A DNA stretch of 32,288 nt, from contig JAAUPF010000066.1 of the NCBI GenBank assembly GCA_012034575.1, positions 1 through 32,288 on the forward strand, in the 5' to 3' direction. Shown piece by piece: positions 1 to 7,572 of this stretch. Positions within the stretch are counted from its first letter, which is position 1. Every line of letters starts with the position of its first letter. Origin of the DNA: Richelia sp. CSU_2_1 (GTDB taxonomy: Bacteria > Cyanobacteriota > Cyanobacteriia > Cyanobacteriales > Microcoleaceae). The position numbers and the translations under genes are program-made. The notes under the pieces are model-generated. The model was not told the origin of the DNA, ran no database searches, and was given only the letters and a program-made list of their open reading frames with translations.

Positions 1-1034
1 CCAATTAAGTTAGAATTAACTATGCTTCTAAATTTTGCTTCGCTGTGGCGCAACTGCAATTCTACTTGTTTTAGTTCTGTAATATCGCGGGCGATCGTTA
101 AAACAGTTTCTACTGAATTGTCTGCCGCAAATTCGGGAATTACCCGACAGTGATAATGTTTTCTGCCCTGAGGAGTCAGAAACTCGAATTCTACGGTTTC
201 TTGTTGCCCCGTCCGAAAAACTTTAACAATATATTCATCGAATAAATGGCAAAAATGCACGGGCATTTCCGATTCTTGGTTTGTTTTGCCGGTAAATTCT
301 GCGGGGGATTTTCCGGTTGCTGTTTCGACTGCTCGATTGACGTAAAGGTGGCGCAATTCTCGATCGTACCGGGCTATAACATCAGTAGAATTTTCCACGA
401 TCGTGCTGAAATCTCGTTCCCGCCGGCGCAGTTCTTCTTGAGTGCGGTGGCGTTCGCTGACATCTACGGCAAAAGATAGAACTGAAATTACTTTTCCTGC
501 TGCATCTTTCAGTGCCGAACTGTACCATTCGCAGTGAATTATCGAACCGTCTTTAGTATAGTTGCGGTGGCAACTTACGCTGCGGGTTTCGCTCCCAGCC
601 AAAAGTTTATTTGCGATTAAGTTTACTGACTCGCATTCGGTTTCATCAATTATTGATAAATCGTGCCAGTCTTGACCCAAAATCTCGGCATTTGTCCAGC
701 CAAACATTTTTTCTGCTTGGGGCGACCAGTGAATAATTCGACATCTGCTATCCCATTCTATAACTGCCATCGGCGAATTGTCTGCATGAAAATCCAGCCT
801 GGAGATGGCTTGTTTCATTTGGGTTTTAAGTTCTTGGCAGAGGTGTTTGGTAGTGGCAAAGCAATTGCTCAGTTGCCGTGCATTTTCCGAGCTGAATCCT
901 GTAGTTTGGGTAATTGTTAATTCGATTTGTTTTTCTAGTTCTTCCCAAGCTATTTTTAAAGCAGCTTCTGCCTGCGGCAGGTCAGTTAGGTTTGGAGATA
1001 AAAGCGGAGCAGTTGTTAGGGGTATTTCTGGCAT
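1..1034 (-). CDS. PAS-domain sensor protein, 3' part outside the window (partial)
   Basis: The minus-strand frame is open from an ATG at 1034 to the window edge, about 344 residues, and continues outside. After an N-terminal helical stretch of about 90 residues there is a PAS domain (NSPMAVIEWD, then FGWTNAEILGQ) followed by its PAC segment (GKVISVLSFAVDVSERH). A second PAS/PAC pair follows (VENSTDVIARYD, then VLTIARDITELKQ). The start of a third PAS (FRSIVNSNLI) lies at the edge. PAS domains bind small ligands or cofactors and usually sit in front of a histidine kinase, GGDEF/EAL or cyclase output module. That module is not visible here, so the output is unknown. No membrane segment or signal peptide is seen, suggesting a cytoplasmic sensor. 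No good Shine-Dalgarno sequence precedes the ATG. The PAS assignment is firm; the output domain cannot be judged. Confidence 0.85.
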   Translation of the reverse strand, partial: MPEIPLTTAPLLSPNLTDLPQAEAALKIAWEELEKQIELTITQTTGFSSENARQLSNCFATTKHLCQELKTQMKQAISRLDFHADNSPMAVIEWDSRCRIIHWSPQAEKMFGWTNAEILGQDWHDLSIIDETECESVNLIANKLLAGSETRSVSCHRNYTKDGSIIHCEWYSSALKDAAGKVISVLSFAVDVSERHRTQEELRRRERDFSTIVENSTDVIARYDRELRHLYVNRAVETATGKSPAEFTGKTNQESEMPVHFCHLFDEYIVKVFRTGQQETVEFEFLTPQGRKHYHCRVIPEFAADNSVETVLTIARDITELKQVELQLRHSEAKFRSIVNSNLI

Positions 1035-1179
1035 ATTTTTAACGGTTGTTTTGAGCGAGCTGATTTTCAGATCGGCTCGCTAGTTTTGAGGGATTAACAA
1101 TTGACACTCTCAGCTCTAAAGACTTTGTATTTTAACGTTTTTCTTTGTTTTTAAATATTAAGAATCAAGAAAGATTCAC

Positions 1180-1232
1180 GGCGGTTAAAACCGCCCGTGT
1201 CGCTGACATCGAGCGGGCTGAAGCCTCGCTCG
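1180..1232. repeat. Two-hairpin dispersed repeat
   Basis: A perfect 7-bp hairpin (GGCGGTT-AA-AACCGCC, 1180-1195) is followed after about 14 bases by a second hairpin with CGAGCG/CGCTCG arms (1210-1232). The plan of two short GC-rich hairpins separated by a fixed spacer matches the element found twice at 21831-21953, so I read it as a distant member of the same dispersed repeat class. Confidence 0.55.
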
Positions 1233-1483
1233 TTTTCCGCTTGCCGAATGTTTCTTTATAAAGGCCGGGCAGCAAGCGCAAATTTTCCCACAACAGCTAC
1301 TATTAGCATAATTGTCTGGAGTTGGGTAGCTTTGGATCGGTCGATCGCGGTTGTGGTTTGGGAGCGATCGCCCGGAGGCTATACCTGCTTGCTGCATCGC
1401 TGTATTGCACTCGCTTGAAAACGGCTGCTGGGCTGCTGGGCGCTCAATTTAACCCGATAGTTTTTCGATCGCTGGGCGCTGCT

Positions 1484-1585
1484 ATACCGATTTCATAAAA
1501 TGCCACTACAAATACGATCGAGCAAATAAAGCTTTGTGTCTAAAATAACTCTACTAAATGTAGCACTATTTTAGGAAAGCGGTAT
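1484..1585. mobile_element. Candidate miniature inverted-repeat element (MITE)
   Basis: The 18-base ends at 1484-1501 and 1568-1585 are inverted copies of each other with two mismatches (left ATACCGATTTCATAAAAT). Weaker complementarity continues inward through a CTACA/TGTAG pair. The 102-bp element has no ORF. A TA lies at or next to each end, as in IS630/Tc1-type MITEs, but no target duplication is certain. It could instead be a structured RNA. Confidence 0.4.
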
Positions 1586-1767
1586 TGGAGGGTCGATCGA
1601 TACATACTTTGTCACCGCAGTCGATCGAAGACCCCCCGATCGATCGCGCCCTGCGGGACTCAGGTAAAGTTTAAGTCCCTAGTTGTCCTGAAATAGGCTG
1701 TCACATCAATTTAGTCAACAAACAGCTAAAATAAAGTATTAATGTTACTCAGCTATTTAGGTCGCTT

Positions 1768-3251
1768 ATGACTGCTGCAGCACCAGTTAAAACTCAGTAC
1801 GAAGCCATTATCGGTCTGGAAACTCACTGCCAACTGAGTACCAATACGAAAATTTTCTCTAGTTCTTCTACAGAATTTGGCGGTGCTCCCAATACTAACA
1901 TTGACCCAATTTGTATGGGAATGCCGGGAGTGCTGCCGGTACTCAATCAAAAGGTGCTGGAATATGCAGTGAAAGCGGGATTGGCCCTCAACTGCGAAAT
2001 CGCACCTTACAGCAAGTTCGATCGCAAGCAATATTTTTACCCGGATTTACCGAAAAATTATCAAATTTCTCAGTACGATTTGCCGATCGCGACTGACGGT
2101 TGGTTGGAAATTGAACTAATTGACGAAGCGGGAAATCCTACTCGCAAAAAATCGGCATCACTCGCCTGCACATGGAGGAAGATGCGGGAAAATTAGTTCA
2201 CGGCGGCAGCGATCGACTCAGCGGTTCTACTTATTCGATGGTGGATTACAATCGCGCTGGCGTACCTTTAATTGAAATTGTTTCGGAACCGGATTTGCGA
2301 TCGGGCGCGGAAGCTGCCGAGTACGGTCAAGAATTGCGCCGGATCGTCCGCTACATCGGCGTCGGCGACGGGAATATGCAGGAAGGTTCCCTCCGCTGCG
2401 ATGTGAATATTTCGGTGCGCCCGGTTGGTAGAAAAGAGTTCGGTACGAAGGTAGAAATTAAAAATATGAACTCTTTTAATGCGATCGAACGGGCGATCGA
2501 TTATGAAATAGAACGGCAAATTCAAGCTTTGGCAAATGGAGAACGCATAGTTCAAGAAACGCGGCTGTGGGATGAAGGAAAACAGTGTACTTTTAGTATG
2601 CGGATTAAGGAAGGTTCGAGCGATTATCGCTATTTTCCGGAACCGGATTTGCCTCCGATCGAGGTTTCTAAAAGTCAGCTAGAAGAGTGGAAATCTCAAC
2701 TCCCGGAATTGCCAGCCCAAAAGCGATCTCGCTACGAATCTCAACTTGGGCTGTCTGCTTACGACGCGCGGGTTTTGACTGATGATAAATCAGTTGCCGG
2801 CTATTTTGAAAGGGCGATCGCGGCGGGTGCTCCAGCCAAGCAAGCTGCTAATTGGGTGATGGGCGACATCACTGCTTACCTGAAAAATGAAAAGTTGGCA
2901 ATTGCAGACATTCCTTTTCAACCTCACGAGTTGGCCGAATTGATTTCGCTGATTGATGCCGGCACGATTAGCGGCAAAATTGCGAAGGATATTTTGCCGG
3001 AGTTGCTGTCTGCTGGGGGTTCTCCTCAAAAGTTGGTGGAAAGCAAGGGTTTGATTCAAATTTCGGATACAGGGGCGATCGAAAGTGCGATCGATGCCGT
3101 TTTGGCCGCCAATCCCAAGGAACTCGAACAGTACCGGGGCGGCAAAACCAAGCTGCTGGGCTTTTTTGTCGGTAAGGTGATGAAGGAGACCGGCGGTAGG
3201 GCTGACCCCAAGTTGACCAACGAGTTGCTGGCTAAAAAGTTGAACTCTTGA
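1768..3251 (+). CDS. gatB: Aspartyl/glutamyl-tRNA amidotransferase subunit B, broken by a one-base frameshift
   Basis: GatB is the ATP-dependent amidotransferase subunit of GatCAB, which converts Glu-tRNA(Gln) and Asp-tRNA(Asn) to the amidated forms in the cytoplasm. The 5' frame (1768-2196) carries the GatB N-terminus ([44 protein letters not shown]). The 3' frame (entered near 2150, stop at 3251) carries [27 protein letters not shown] and the C-terminal YqeY-like tail ending [13 protein letters not shown]. The frames join at a run of six A (2146-2151); one more A would restore [15 protein letters not shown] and give a normal 494-residue protein. GatB is normally indispensable in organisms using the indirect pathway, so a sequencing or assembly error is the simplest reading. 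A true mutation or rescue by slippage cannot be excluded from this sequence. Confidence 0.93.
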
Positions 3252-3449
3252 GTCCAGCAATTTGAACGAGGGGGTGTGTAGCGGATATTGCCAGCTAATT
3301 CAGGGTTTTCGCGGATGCTAACCCCCGATCGGGCGATCGGTCTCCCGAATTGCGATCTCGGTGTTTGAGGTTAATTCGGGACTCCCATCCTGAAAGCTTC
3401 ACGCTAACTTTACACCTTGGTACGGAGTTTTAACCCGATCTTCACAAAA

Positions 3450-3484
3450 AGGGGTTTTACCCCTCAGAGTAATCATGTTATATT
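3450..3484 (+). promoter_or_regulatory. Promoter and operator-like palindrome of sRNA copy 1
   Basis: The -35 is TTTACC (3456-3461) and the -10 TATATT (3479-3484), spaced 17 bases. The palindrome AGGGGT-TTT-ACCCCT (3450-3464) covers the -35. Its -35 is weaker than in the other two copies. Confidence 0.6.
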
Positions 3485-3490
3485 GTGTTA

Positions 3491-3541
3491 TGTAGATGCA
3501 CCCTGATGGCAAGGAGAGTTACTTCGGTAACTCTCTATTTT
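3491..3541 (+). ncRNA. Small RNA candidate, copy 1
   Basis: Transcription would start about 7 bases after the -10 and give an RNA of roughly 50 bases. The 5' part contains the unpaired stretch CACCCTGATGGCAAG. The 3' part is a 9-bp hairpin (GAGAGTTAC-TTCG-GTAACTCTC, 3514-3535) with a stable UUCG tetraloop, followed by a short T run. This is a typical Hfq-independent cyanobacterial sRNA layout. I do not recognise the family. A 38-codon reading frame starting at 3497 (MHPDGKES) passes through the hairpin but has no ribosome binding site. Confidence 0.65.
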
Positions 3542-3663
3542 GTTTGGATTTTCAGGATACGGACGCGAATACACTGATGCGGTTCTCTCGGATTCGGCTC
3601 GATCGACAGTAATCAAACCAGATTTAGATTTCCACAGGTTTTTTCATCATAATTTAACTCAAA

Positions 3664-3699
3664 AGGGGGCTTGACCCCTCACAGCAGGTATGTTATATT
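3664..3699 (+). promoter_or_regulatory. Promoter and operator-like palindrome of sRNA copy 2
   Basis: A consensus-like -35 TTGACC (3671-3676), a 17-base spacer and -10 TATATT (3694-3699). The inverted repeat here is AGGGG-N6-CCCCT (3664-3679), one base longer than in the other copies. Confidence 0.7.
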
Positions 3700-3705
3700 G
3701 TGTTA

Positions 3706-3758
3706 TGTAGATGCACCCTGATGGCAAGGAGAGTTACTTCGGTAACTCTCTATTTTTT
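3706..3758 (+). ncRNA. Small RNA candidate, copy 2
   Basis: Identical to copy 1 from the -10 box through the hairpin (3729-3750), but with a longer T run (TATTTTTTT, 3751-3759). This is the best-formed terminator of the three. Together with the best -35 it is probably the most active copy; that ranking is inference. Confidence 0.7.
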
Positions 3759-3882
3759 TGTTTGGATTTTCAGGATACGGACGCGAATACACTGATGCGG
3801 TTCTCTCGGATTCGGCTCGATCGACAGTAATCAAACCAGATTAAGTATTTCCACGGGTTTTTTTACCAGAATTTAACCCAAA

Positions 3883-3917
3883 AGGGGTTTGACCCCTCAA
3901 GGCAGATATGTTATATT
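3883..3917 (+). promoter_or_regulatory. Promoter and operator-like palindrome of sRNA copy 3
   Basis: -35 TTGACC (3889-3894), 17-base spacer, -10 TATATT (3912-3917), with palindrome AGGGGT-TTG-ACCCCT (3883-3897) over the -35 exactly as in copy 1. Confidence 0.65.
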
Positions 3918-3923
3918 GTGTTA

Positions 3924-3976
3924 TGTAGATGCACCCTGATGGCAAGGAGAGTTACTTAGGTAGCTCTCCATTTTTT
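3924..3976 (+). ncRNA. Small RNA candidate, copy 3
   Basis: The 5' unpaired part is identical to the other copies. The hairpin has changed (GAGAGTTAC-TTAG-GTAGCTCTC, 3947-3968): the new G forms a G-U pair, so the stem is kept while the loop differs. The T run (3971-3976) overlaps the last bases of the convergent MOSC gene, so this hairpin may also help end transcription from that locus. Confidence 0.65.
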
Positions 3977-4805
3977 ATGGTTCGATCGCTCGCGGGGACT
4001 CTCCCACTGCTGACAAAATATCGCCGATTTTAACTTTTCCGCTGGTGACGATCGTGGCTAAAACTCCAGTTTGTGCGTGGCCGAATTGCTGTTGCAGTAA
4101 ACTGAGGAGGGGAATACCTCGATCGCCCGTTTCTGGATTCACTTCGATGTTGGCGCAGCGCCCGATCCGCGCCGTAATTTCTATACGCGCCGCGCCCAAT
4201 TGCAATTGTTTTCCTACTAGCTCAAATTCCGACCAAGCTGATACGCCATCCACTACAATATTCGGGCGAAACCGCCGCACATCTATTTTTTGACCTGCTT
4301 TTTGAGTTAAGTCATCCAATGTTGCTTGACTCAGCAAAGAAATATGTACCGGTTGTCGATCGGGATAGCGAGTTTCGCCGCTGCTGTCGCCGATTAATTG
4401 CAAGGTTGTGCGGTGCGGGTGTCTGGCTTCTTTTGTTGGCTCAATTGTGTTGAGATATTCGGTGAAAAATGCGCCGGTACGATCGCGCCCTGCTGCGGTG
4501 TTTGTTTCTGTTTCCAATACCGCAACTCCTTGATGCTTGACTGTTAAAATGCTCCTGTGCGGTTCGTAATAGCATTCTAGGGCTGCTAAAGCCGGCCAAT
4601 CGTTTTGAACTGCCAAATTTTTTTTGCTCGTCCAGGGCTGATTTTCGGGGGGAATTTGGGGTGATTCGATGCGATCGGCAAACATTAAAGCTAAAGCTCG
4701 ATCGCCCTTGATTCCGTGTCCTTCTGTTAAGGCGAATTCCGACATTTCTTGCGGTGTCAGGCCTTTAATTGGATAAATAAATAGTTGTTTTACTGTTGCT
4801 ACCAT
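3975..4805 (-). CDS. MOSC domain-containing protein (MOSC N-terminal beta-barrel plus MOSC)
   Basis: A 276-residue protein with the MOSC N-terminal domain (KQLFIYPIKGLTPQE, then GIKGDRALALMF) and a C-terminal MOSC domain (RRFRPNIVVDG and IGRCANIEVNPETGDRG). Cys217 in GRC is the residue that binds molybdenum or carries sulfur in family members such as the C-terminal domain of molybdenum cofactor sulfurase and mARC/YcbX. The product is therefore probably a soluble molybdenum-cofactor-dependent oxidoreductase or sulfur carrier; the substrate cannot be told from sequence. The gene is last in a minus-strand run after the FTR1 permease (94-base gap) and ends against the sRNA array. The gap upstream of its ATG consists of AAAATCT-type heptamers that reach to within a few bases of the start and leave no Shine-Dalgarno sequence. 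Confidence 0.85.
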   Translation of the reverse strand: MVATVKQLFIYPIKGLTPQEMSEFALTEGHGIKGDRALALMFADRIESPQIPPENQPWTSKKNLAVQNDWPALAALECYYEPHRSILTVKHQGVAVLETETNTAAGRDRTGAFFTEYLNTIEPTKEARHPHRTTLQLIGDSSGETRYPDRQPVHISLLSQATLDDLTQKAGQKIDVRRFRPNIVVDGVSAWSEFELVGKQLQLGAARIEITARIGRCANIEVNPETGDRGIPLLSLLQQQFGHAQTGVLATIVTSGKVKIGDILSAVGESPRAIEP

Positions 4806-4862
4806 AACGATTTTAGATTTGGGATTTTAGATTTTCGATTGGGAATTTTAAGATTTTAGATT
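4806..4862. repeat. Degenerate AAAATCT heptamer repeats
   Basis: On the minus strand this short spacer reads as repeated AAAATCT/CCAAATC-type heptamers running up to the MOSC start codon. The same family lies before cbiO, the TPR gene and recJ. Confidence 0.7.
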
Positions 4863-4899
4863 AGAGGATTAGGCCCTTGTCGAATACCGTTACCGAGCG

Positions 4900-5847
4900 C
4901 TAATTTGCTTTAACAGACTGAGTATTTGTGGCGGCAATATTTCCACCGCTCAATTTTTGGAAATAAATACTGCCAACTGTTGCTAAAAACATTATATAAC
5001 CAACTGCTTGCAACAAATAAAGTTTATCTCTGTAGCCCAACAGCGATTTTAATATGATTCCCGGAAACTCGCGATCGGGCAAGAATTCTGTTGCATTCCA
5101 CACCAGCGGACCGAGGATGCAAGAATGGATTGGTGAAGTGCGATCGCCCCAAATACATAGTGCTTGAAAATTAGTATCCATTTGCGACAAAATGCCAACC
5201 GCCGCATCAAAATGTTTGAGTGCCGATACCACCAAACCTGCTACAATTAATAGCAGCAAAATTCCCATCAACTTGAAAAACAGTCGGATATCTATTTTCA
5301 CGCCCCATTTAAACAACAACGCACCAATTATTGCGGCCCCAATCAAACCGCCTACAGCACCTAAAGCAGGAGTTAAACCTTGTTGAAATTGAGCGCTGAC
5401 AAATATAACTGTTTCAAAACCTTCGCGAAGTACGGCGATAAAAATCAATCCAAAAACGCCCCAGCCGGCTTGAGTATTTGCTTGCAAAGCTGCTGTTACA
5501 GCTCCTTCAACTTCTGTTTTGAGAAAGCGGGCTTGCTGGGTCATCCACAGCAGCATCCAGCTTAACATGGCGATCGCGAAAATGCCTAAAGCGCCTTCTA
5601 ATAACTGTTTAATTATCGGTGCATAAGGTTGCGAGGAAGCTGAGAGCACTTGCAACAGTAAATTAAACAATACTCCCACCAAAGCGCTCGCAGCAATTCC
5701 CGCACCGACACCTGCATAAACCCAAGAATTGAGGTAAGATTGCTCTGCTTTTTTCAAACAAGCGAGTACAATTCCCACAACTAAAGCTGCCTCCACACCT
5801 TCGCGCAGGGTAATTACAAATGTCGGTACAGCTTCACTAAAATTCAT
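4900..5847 (-). CDS. FTR1 family high-affinity iron permease
   Basis: A 315-residue polytopic membrane protein with the two REXXE motifs that define the FTR1/EfeU iron permeases: REGVE at residues 15-19 in the first membrane helix and REGFE at 141-145 in a central one. About seven hydrophobic helices are visible, the normal number for the family. FTR1 permeases move Fe(III), usually delivered by a partner ferroxidase or redox protein, across the cytoplasmic membrane. No EfeO/EfeB or multicopper oxidase is in the window. Upstream lies a bacterioferritin-like iron storage gene on the same strand, which supports an iron role. The spacer between them is filled with heptamer repeats, so co-transcription is possible but not shown. 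The loop at about residues 225-260 is the least conserved-looking part. Confidence 0.9.
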   Translation of the reverse strand: MNFSEAVPTFVITLREGVEAALVVGIVLACLKKAEQSYLNSWVYAGVGAGIAASALVGVLFNLLLQVLSASSQPYAPIIKQLLEGALGIFAIAMLSWMLLWMTQQARFLKTEVEGAVTAALQANTQAGWGVFGLIFIAVLREGFETVIFVSAQFQQGLTPALGAVGGLIGAAIIGALLFKWGVKIDIRLFFKLMGILLLLIVAGLVVSALKHFDAAVGILSQMDTNFQALCIWGDRTSPIHSCILGPLVWNATEFLPDREFPGIILKSLLGYRDKLYLLQAVGYIMFLATVGSIYFQKLSGGNIAATNTQSVKAN

Positions 5848-5853
5848 TTATTG

Positions 5854-5909
5854 GGTAATTGGTAATTGGTAATTGATAATATAATTGGTAATTGGTAATT
5901 GGTAATTGA
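5854..5909. repeat. GGTAATT heptamer tandem repeat
   Basis: Short tandem heptanucleotide repeats (GGTAATT, slightly degenerate) directly upstream of the FTR1 start codon, passing into GTTGACA units. On the coding strand the FTR1 leader reads as repeated CCAATTA. Confidence 0.85.
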
Positions 5910-6093
5910 CAGTTGACAACCAACAGATTGACAAAGAGCGCTCGATCGACTGTAAGGTGCGATACTAGACGATCGATTGAAGTTTGGGGCGATCGGCGGC
6001 GCACCTACAAATCTTAACTGTCAACGGTCCTAGGTCAACTTGCAACCGCAGATGCAAAGCGGATAAACGCAGATCAACGCAGATAAATTTCAT

Positions 6094-6142
6094 CAACTGT
6101 CAACTGTCAACTGTCAACTCTCAACTGTCAACTATCAACTGT
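6094..6142. repeat. CAACTGT heptamer tandem repeat overlapping the bacterioferritin stop
   Basis: About seven CAACTGT units (GTTGACA on the gene's strand). The TGA stop of the bacterioferritin-like gene at 6135-6137 lies inside the array. Confidence 0.85.
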
Positions 6143-6569
6143 AATCCCGCAGCATTTTTTTGAGTTCTACTTGGTGCAGTTCTTCTTGACCGATCAAGGT
6201 GCGAGCGTATTCTTCCAAATAAATACTGGAATCTTGCACTACTTCAAGTAAAGATTTATACTTTTTCAGCGCCTTTTTCTCGTGATTTAGACTTTCTTCT
6301 AAAAGGTCTTTCACCGAGTGTTTGTAGGTTTCTTCAATCGAAGCAATTTTTTGGGTGGGATGCCCTTCTAAGCCTGTGAGAATTTCTCCTGCTTGTTGTG
6401 CGTGGAGCAGGGATTCAGTGGCTTGTGCTTTAAAAAACTGCACGATGGGGATGCGATTCGGCCCCGTCACCATCAGTGCGTAGTGGGTGTAGCGCACAAC
6501 CCCTGCTAGTTCCCATTCCATGATAGTGGCTAACAGTTCTTGGGTTTTTTTCTCGTCAAGTTCTTTCAT
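6135..6569 (-). CDS. Bacterioferritin-like (ferritin-like diiron) protein
   Basis: A 144-residue all-helical protein with ferritin-like signature segments: WELAGVVRYTHYALM in helix A, LLHAQQAGEILTGLEGHP in helix B and GQEELHQVELKKML in helix D. It is slightly shorter than the typical 155-160 residues of bacterioferritin. By alignment to E. coli Bfr, candidate diiron ligands are Glu20, His56, Glu129 and His132. The Glu expected three residues before His56 is Ser53, with Glu52 beside it, and the helix C ligand is shifted (Glu97). It may thus be a divergent subunit, as in cyanobacterial Bfr pairs where each subunit keeps only part of the sites. It should store or buffer iron in the cytoplasm, fitting the downstream iron permease. 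Its last sense codon and stop lie within a heptamer repeat. Confidence 0.82.
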   Translation of the reverse strand: MKELDEKKTQELLATIMEWELAGVVRYTHYALMVTGPNRIPIVQFFKAQATESLLHAQQAGEILTGLEGHPTQKIASIEETYKHSVKDLLEESLNHEKKALKKYKSLLEVVQDSSIYLEEYARTLIGQEELHQVELKKMLRDYS

Positions 6570-6777
6570 TTGCTGTTTGAGATTTAAAATTCACTCCCTG
6601 GTTGCGGTGATAGTATCACACTTTTGAGTTGGAGGGCAATCTTAAACAGTTGACGGTTGACTGTTGACCGTTGACCGTCGATAGCCAGGTGTTGAGGATG
6701 TCACCTGCCAGAGGCTGGGTTATTAAGCTACGAGTAAAGTTAAAATTTTATATTTTTGACTGTTAGTGCAAAGATTT

Positions 6778-6818
6778 CTGAAAAAACCCGATTTCTCAAA
6801 AGAAACCGGGTTTTTCAG
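6778..6818 (-). terminator. Intrinsic terminator downstream of the three-membrane-protein cassette
   Basis: A 15-bp stem (arms AAAAACCCGATTTCT and AGAAACCGGGTTTTT with a 4-base loop) sits 20 bases after the stop of the 6838-7551 gene. On the minus strand the single mismatch becomes a G-U pair and the stem is followed by a T run, so it is best formed in that direction, though it could work both ways. It separates the cassette from the bacterioferritin-like gene. Confidence 0.75.
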
Positions 6819-6837
6819 TATTGTAACATACAAAGTT

Positions 6838-7551
6838 TTACGGATTGACTTCCAAGACTCCGCTAGGAGCAAAAACTACCGTAAATTTCGCAGCAGGTGC
6901 TGCTGCTTCGCTGCTGCCAGCCTGAGAAGACTGTAGTATATTTGGCAGCGGAGTGTCTTTGGTAAAATCTTTAGCTGGCTGATTGAGAGGCTCGAAATGA
7001 GCGATCGCCCCGTCTGGACTGGTACTGACTCGGTAAACTAGATTTTGAGTGAACGTCGGGCTAGTTTGCCAAGTTTGATTTATGCGATCGTACACTTTTA
7101 CAGCCAACTCATCTAGCTTAGTGCGATCGGTAATTTCTGCTGTTTGATTTGCGCCATCTACTGCTGCAACTTCCTGCTGGGGTGCGGATACAGGTACAGC
7201 TTGGACAGTATTATTTGTGGGACTAATCGCGATCGGAGTTTGCGCTGCATTATTAGTGAAAGGTACAGCCTCTGCAGGCTTTTTCTGACTGTCGGCAGCT
7301 AAATTATTTACAGCTACGGGTGTGCTGCTATTAGCAGCCGTTGCTTCAGTCGGTTTACTAGCAACAGCATCACCGGGATTTTGCCCTTCAATTGTAAAAG
7401 ATTTGACGTGAAAACCGCTAAACTTTTCTTTTTGGCTGACGCGCCACATTGAGATGGGAAAAGTTATAAAGAAAAGAATCAAAACTCCGACACTCGCCCA
7501 AACAATCTTGTGCATCTCCCTGGCTGGGAGTGGCTTGTTTTTTGTTTCCAT
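6838..7551 (-). CDS. Single-pass membrane protein with Ala/Pro/Thr-rich linker and C-terminal domain, function unknown
   Basis: A 237-residue protein: a short basic N-terminus, one membrane helix at about residues 18-35 (VWASVGVLILFFITFPISMW), a low-complexity Ala/Thr/Pro/Gln-rich linker at about 55-140, then a compact C-terminal domain of about 95 residues (TKLDELAVKVYDRINQTW to VVFAPSGVLEVNP). The shape, an inner-membrane anchor with a long spacer and a small extracytoplasmic domain, recalls TonB-like proteins, and the C-terminal VYDRINQTW segment is loosely like a TonB C-terminal start. I do not claim homology. It lies 21 bases after the 7573-8043 gene and ends at a strong terminator, so the three genes 8859-6838 form a likely operon. 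I do not recognise a named family. Confidence 0.75.
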   Translation of the reverse strand: METKNKPLPAREMHKIVWASVGVLILFFITFPISMWRVSQKEKFSGFHVKSFTIEGQNPGDAVASKPTEATAANSSTPVAVNNLAADSQKKPAEAVPFTNNAAQTPIAISPTNNTVQAVPVSAPQQEVAAVDGANQTAEITDRTKLDELAVKVYDRINQTWQTSPTFTQNLVYRVSTSPDGAIAHFEPLNQPAKDFTKDTPLPNILQSSQAGSSEAAAPAAKFTVVFAPSGVLEVNP

Positions 7552-7572
7552 CGATCGAAAACCTCGAATTAC

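Larger units (their letters stand above)
1035..1767. other. Intergenic region between the PAS gene and gatB
   Basis: These 733 bases contain no convincing gene. They hold a two-hairpin repeat (1180-1232), a candidate miniature inverted-repeat element (1484-1585) and several GATCG-rich stretches. Both flanking genes diverge from this region, so their promoters should lie here; I could not pick a strong -35/-10 pair for either. Confidence 0.6.
3450..3976 (+). repeat. Tandem array of three promoter-sRNA-terminator units
   Basis: Three direct copies, spaced 215 and 218 bases apart (measured between -10 boxes), lie between gatB and the MOSC gene. Each begins with an AGGGG/CCCCT inverted repeat over a -35 box, then a TATATT -10 box 17 bases on, an identical short transcribed stretch and a strong hairpin with a T run. 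Copies 1 and 2 also share about 100 bases beyond the terminator almost identically. Copy 3 runs directly into the convergent MOSC gene. Confidence 0.85.

Noticed and set aside
246..1083. Plus-strand frames in the first kilobase
   Set aside because: They lie antisense to the PAS-domain gene, which has clear domain motifs.
2146..2200. Programmed frameshifting in gatB
   Set aside because: A run of six A can be slippery, but GatB is not known to use it, there is no clear downstream stimulator, and several other genes here show the same kind of homopolymer loss.
2790..3260. 156-codon minus-strand frame over gatB
   Set aside because: Antisense shadow of the real gatB coding sequence.
3450..3976. 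Identity of the sRNA array with NsiR1 or Yfr1
   Set aside because: hetF is not adjacent and the Yfr1 core (ACTCCTCACAC) is absent; I cannot support a named family.
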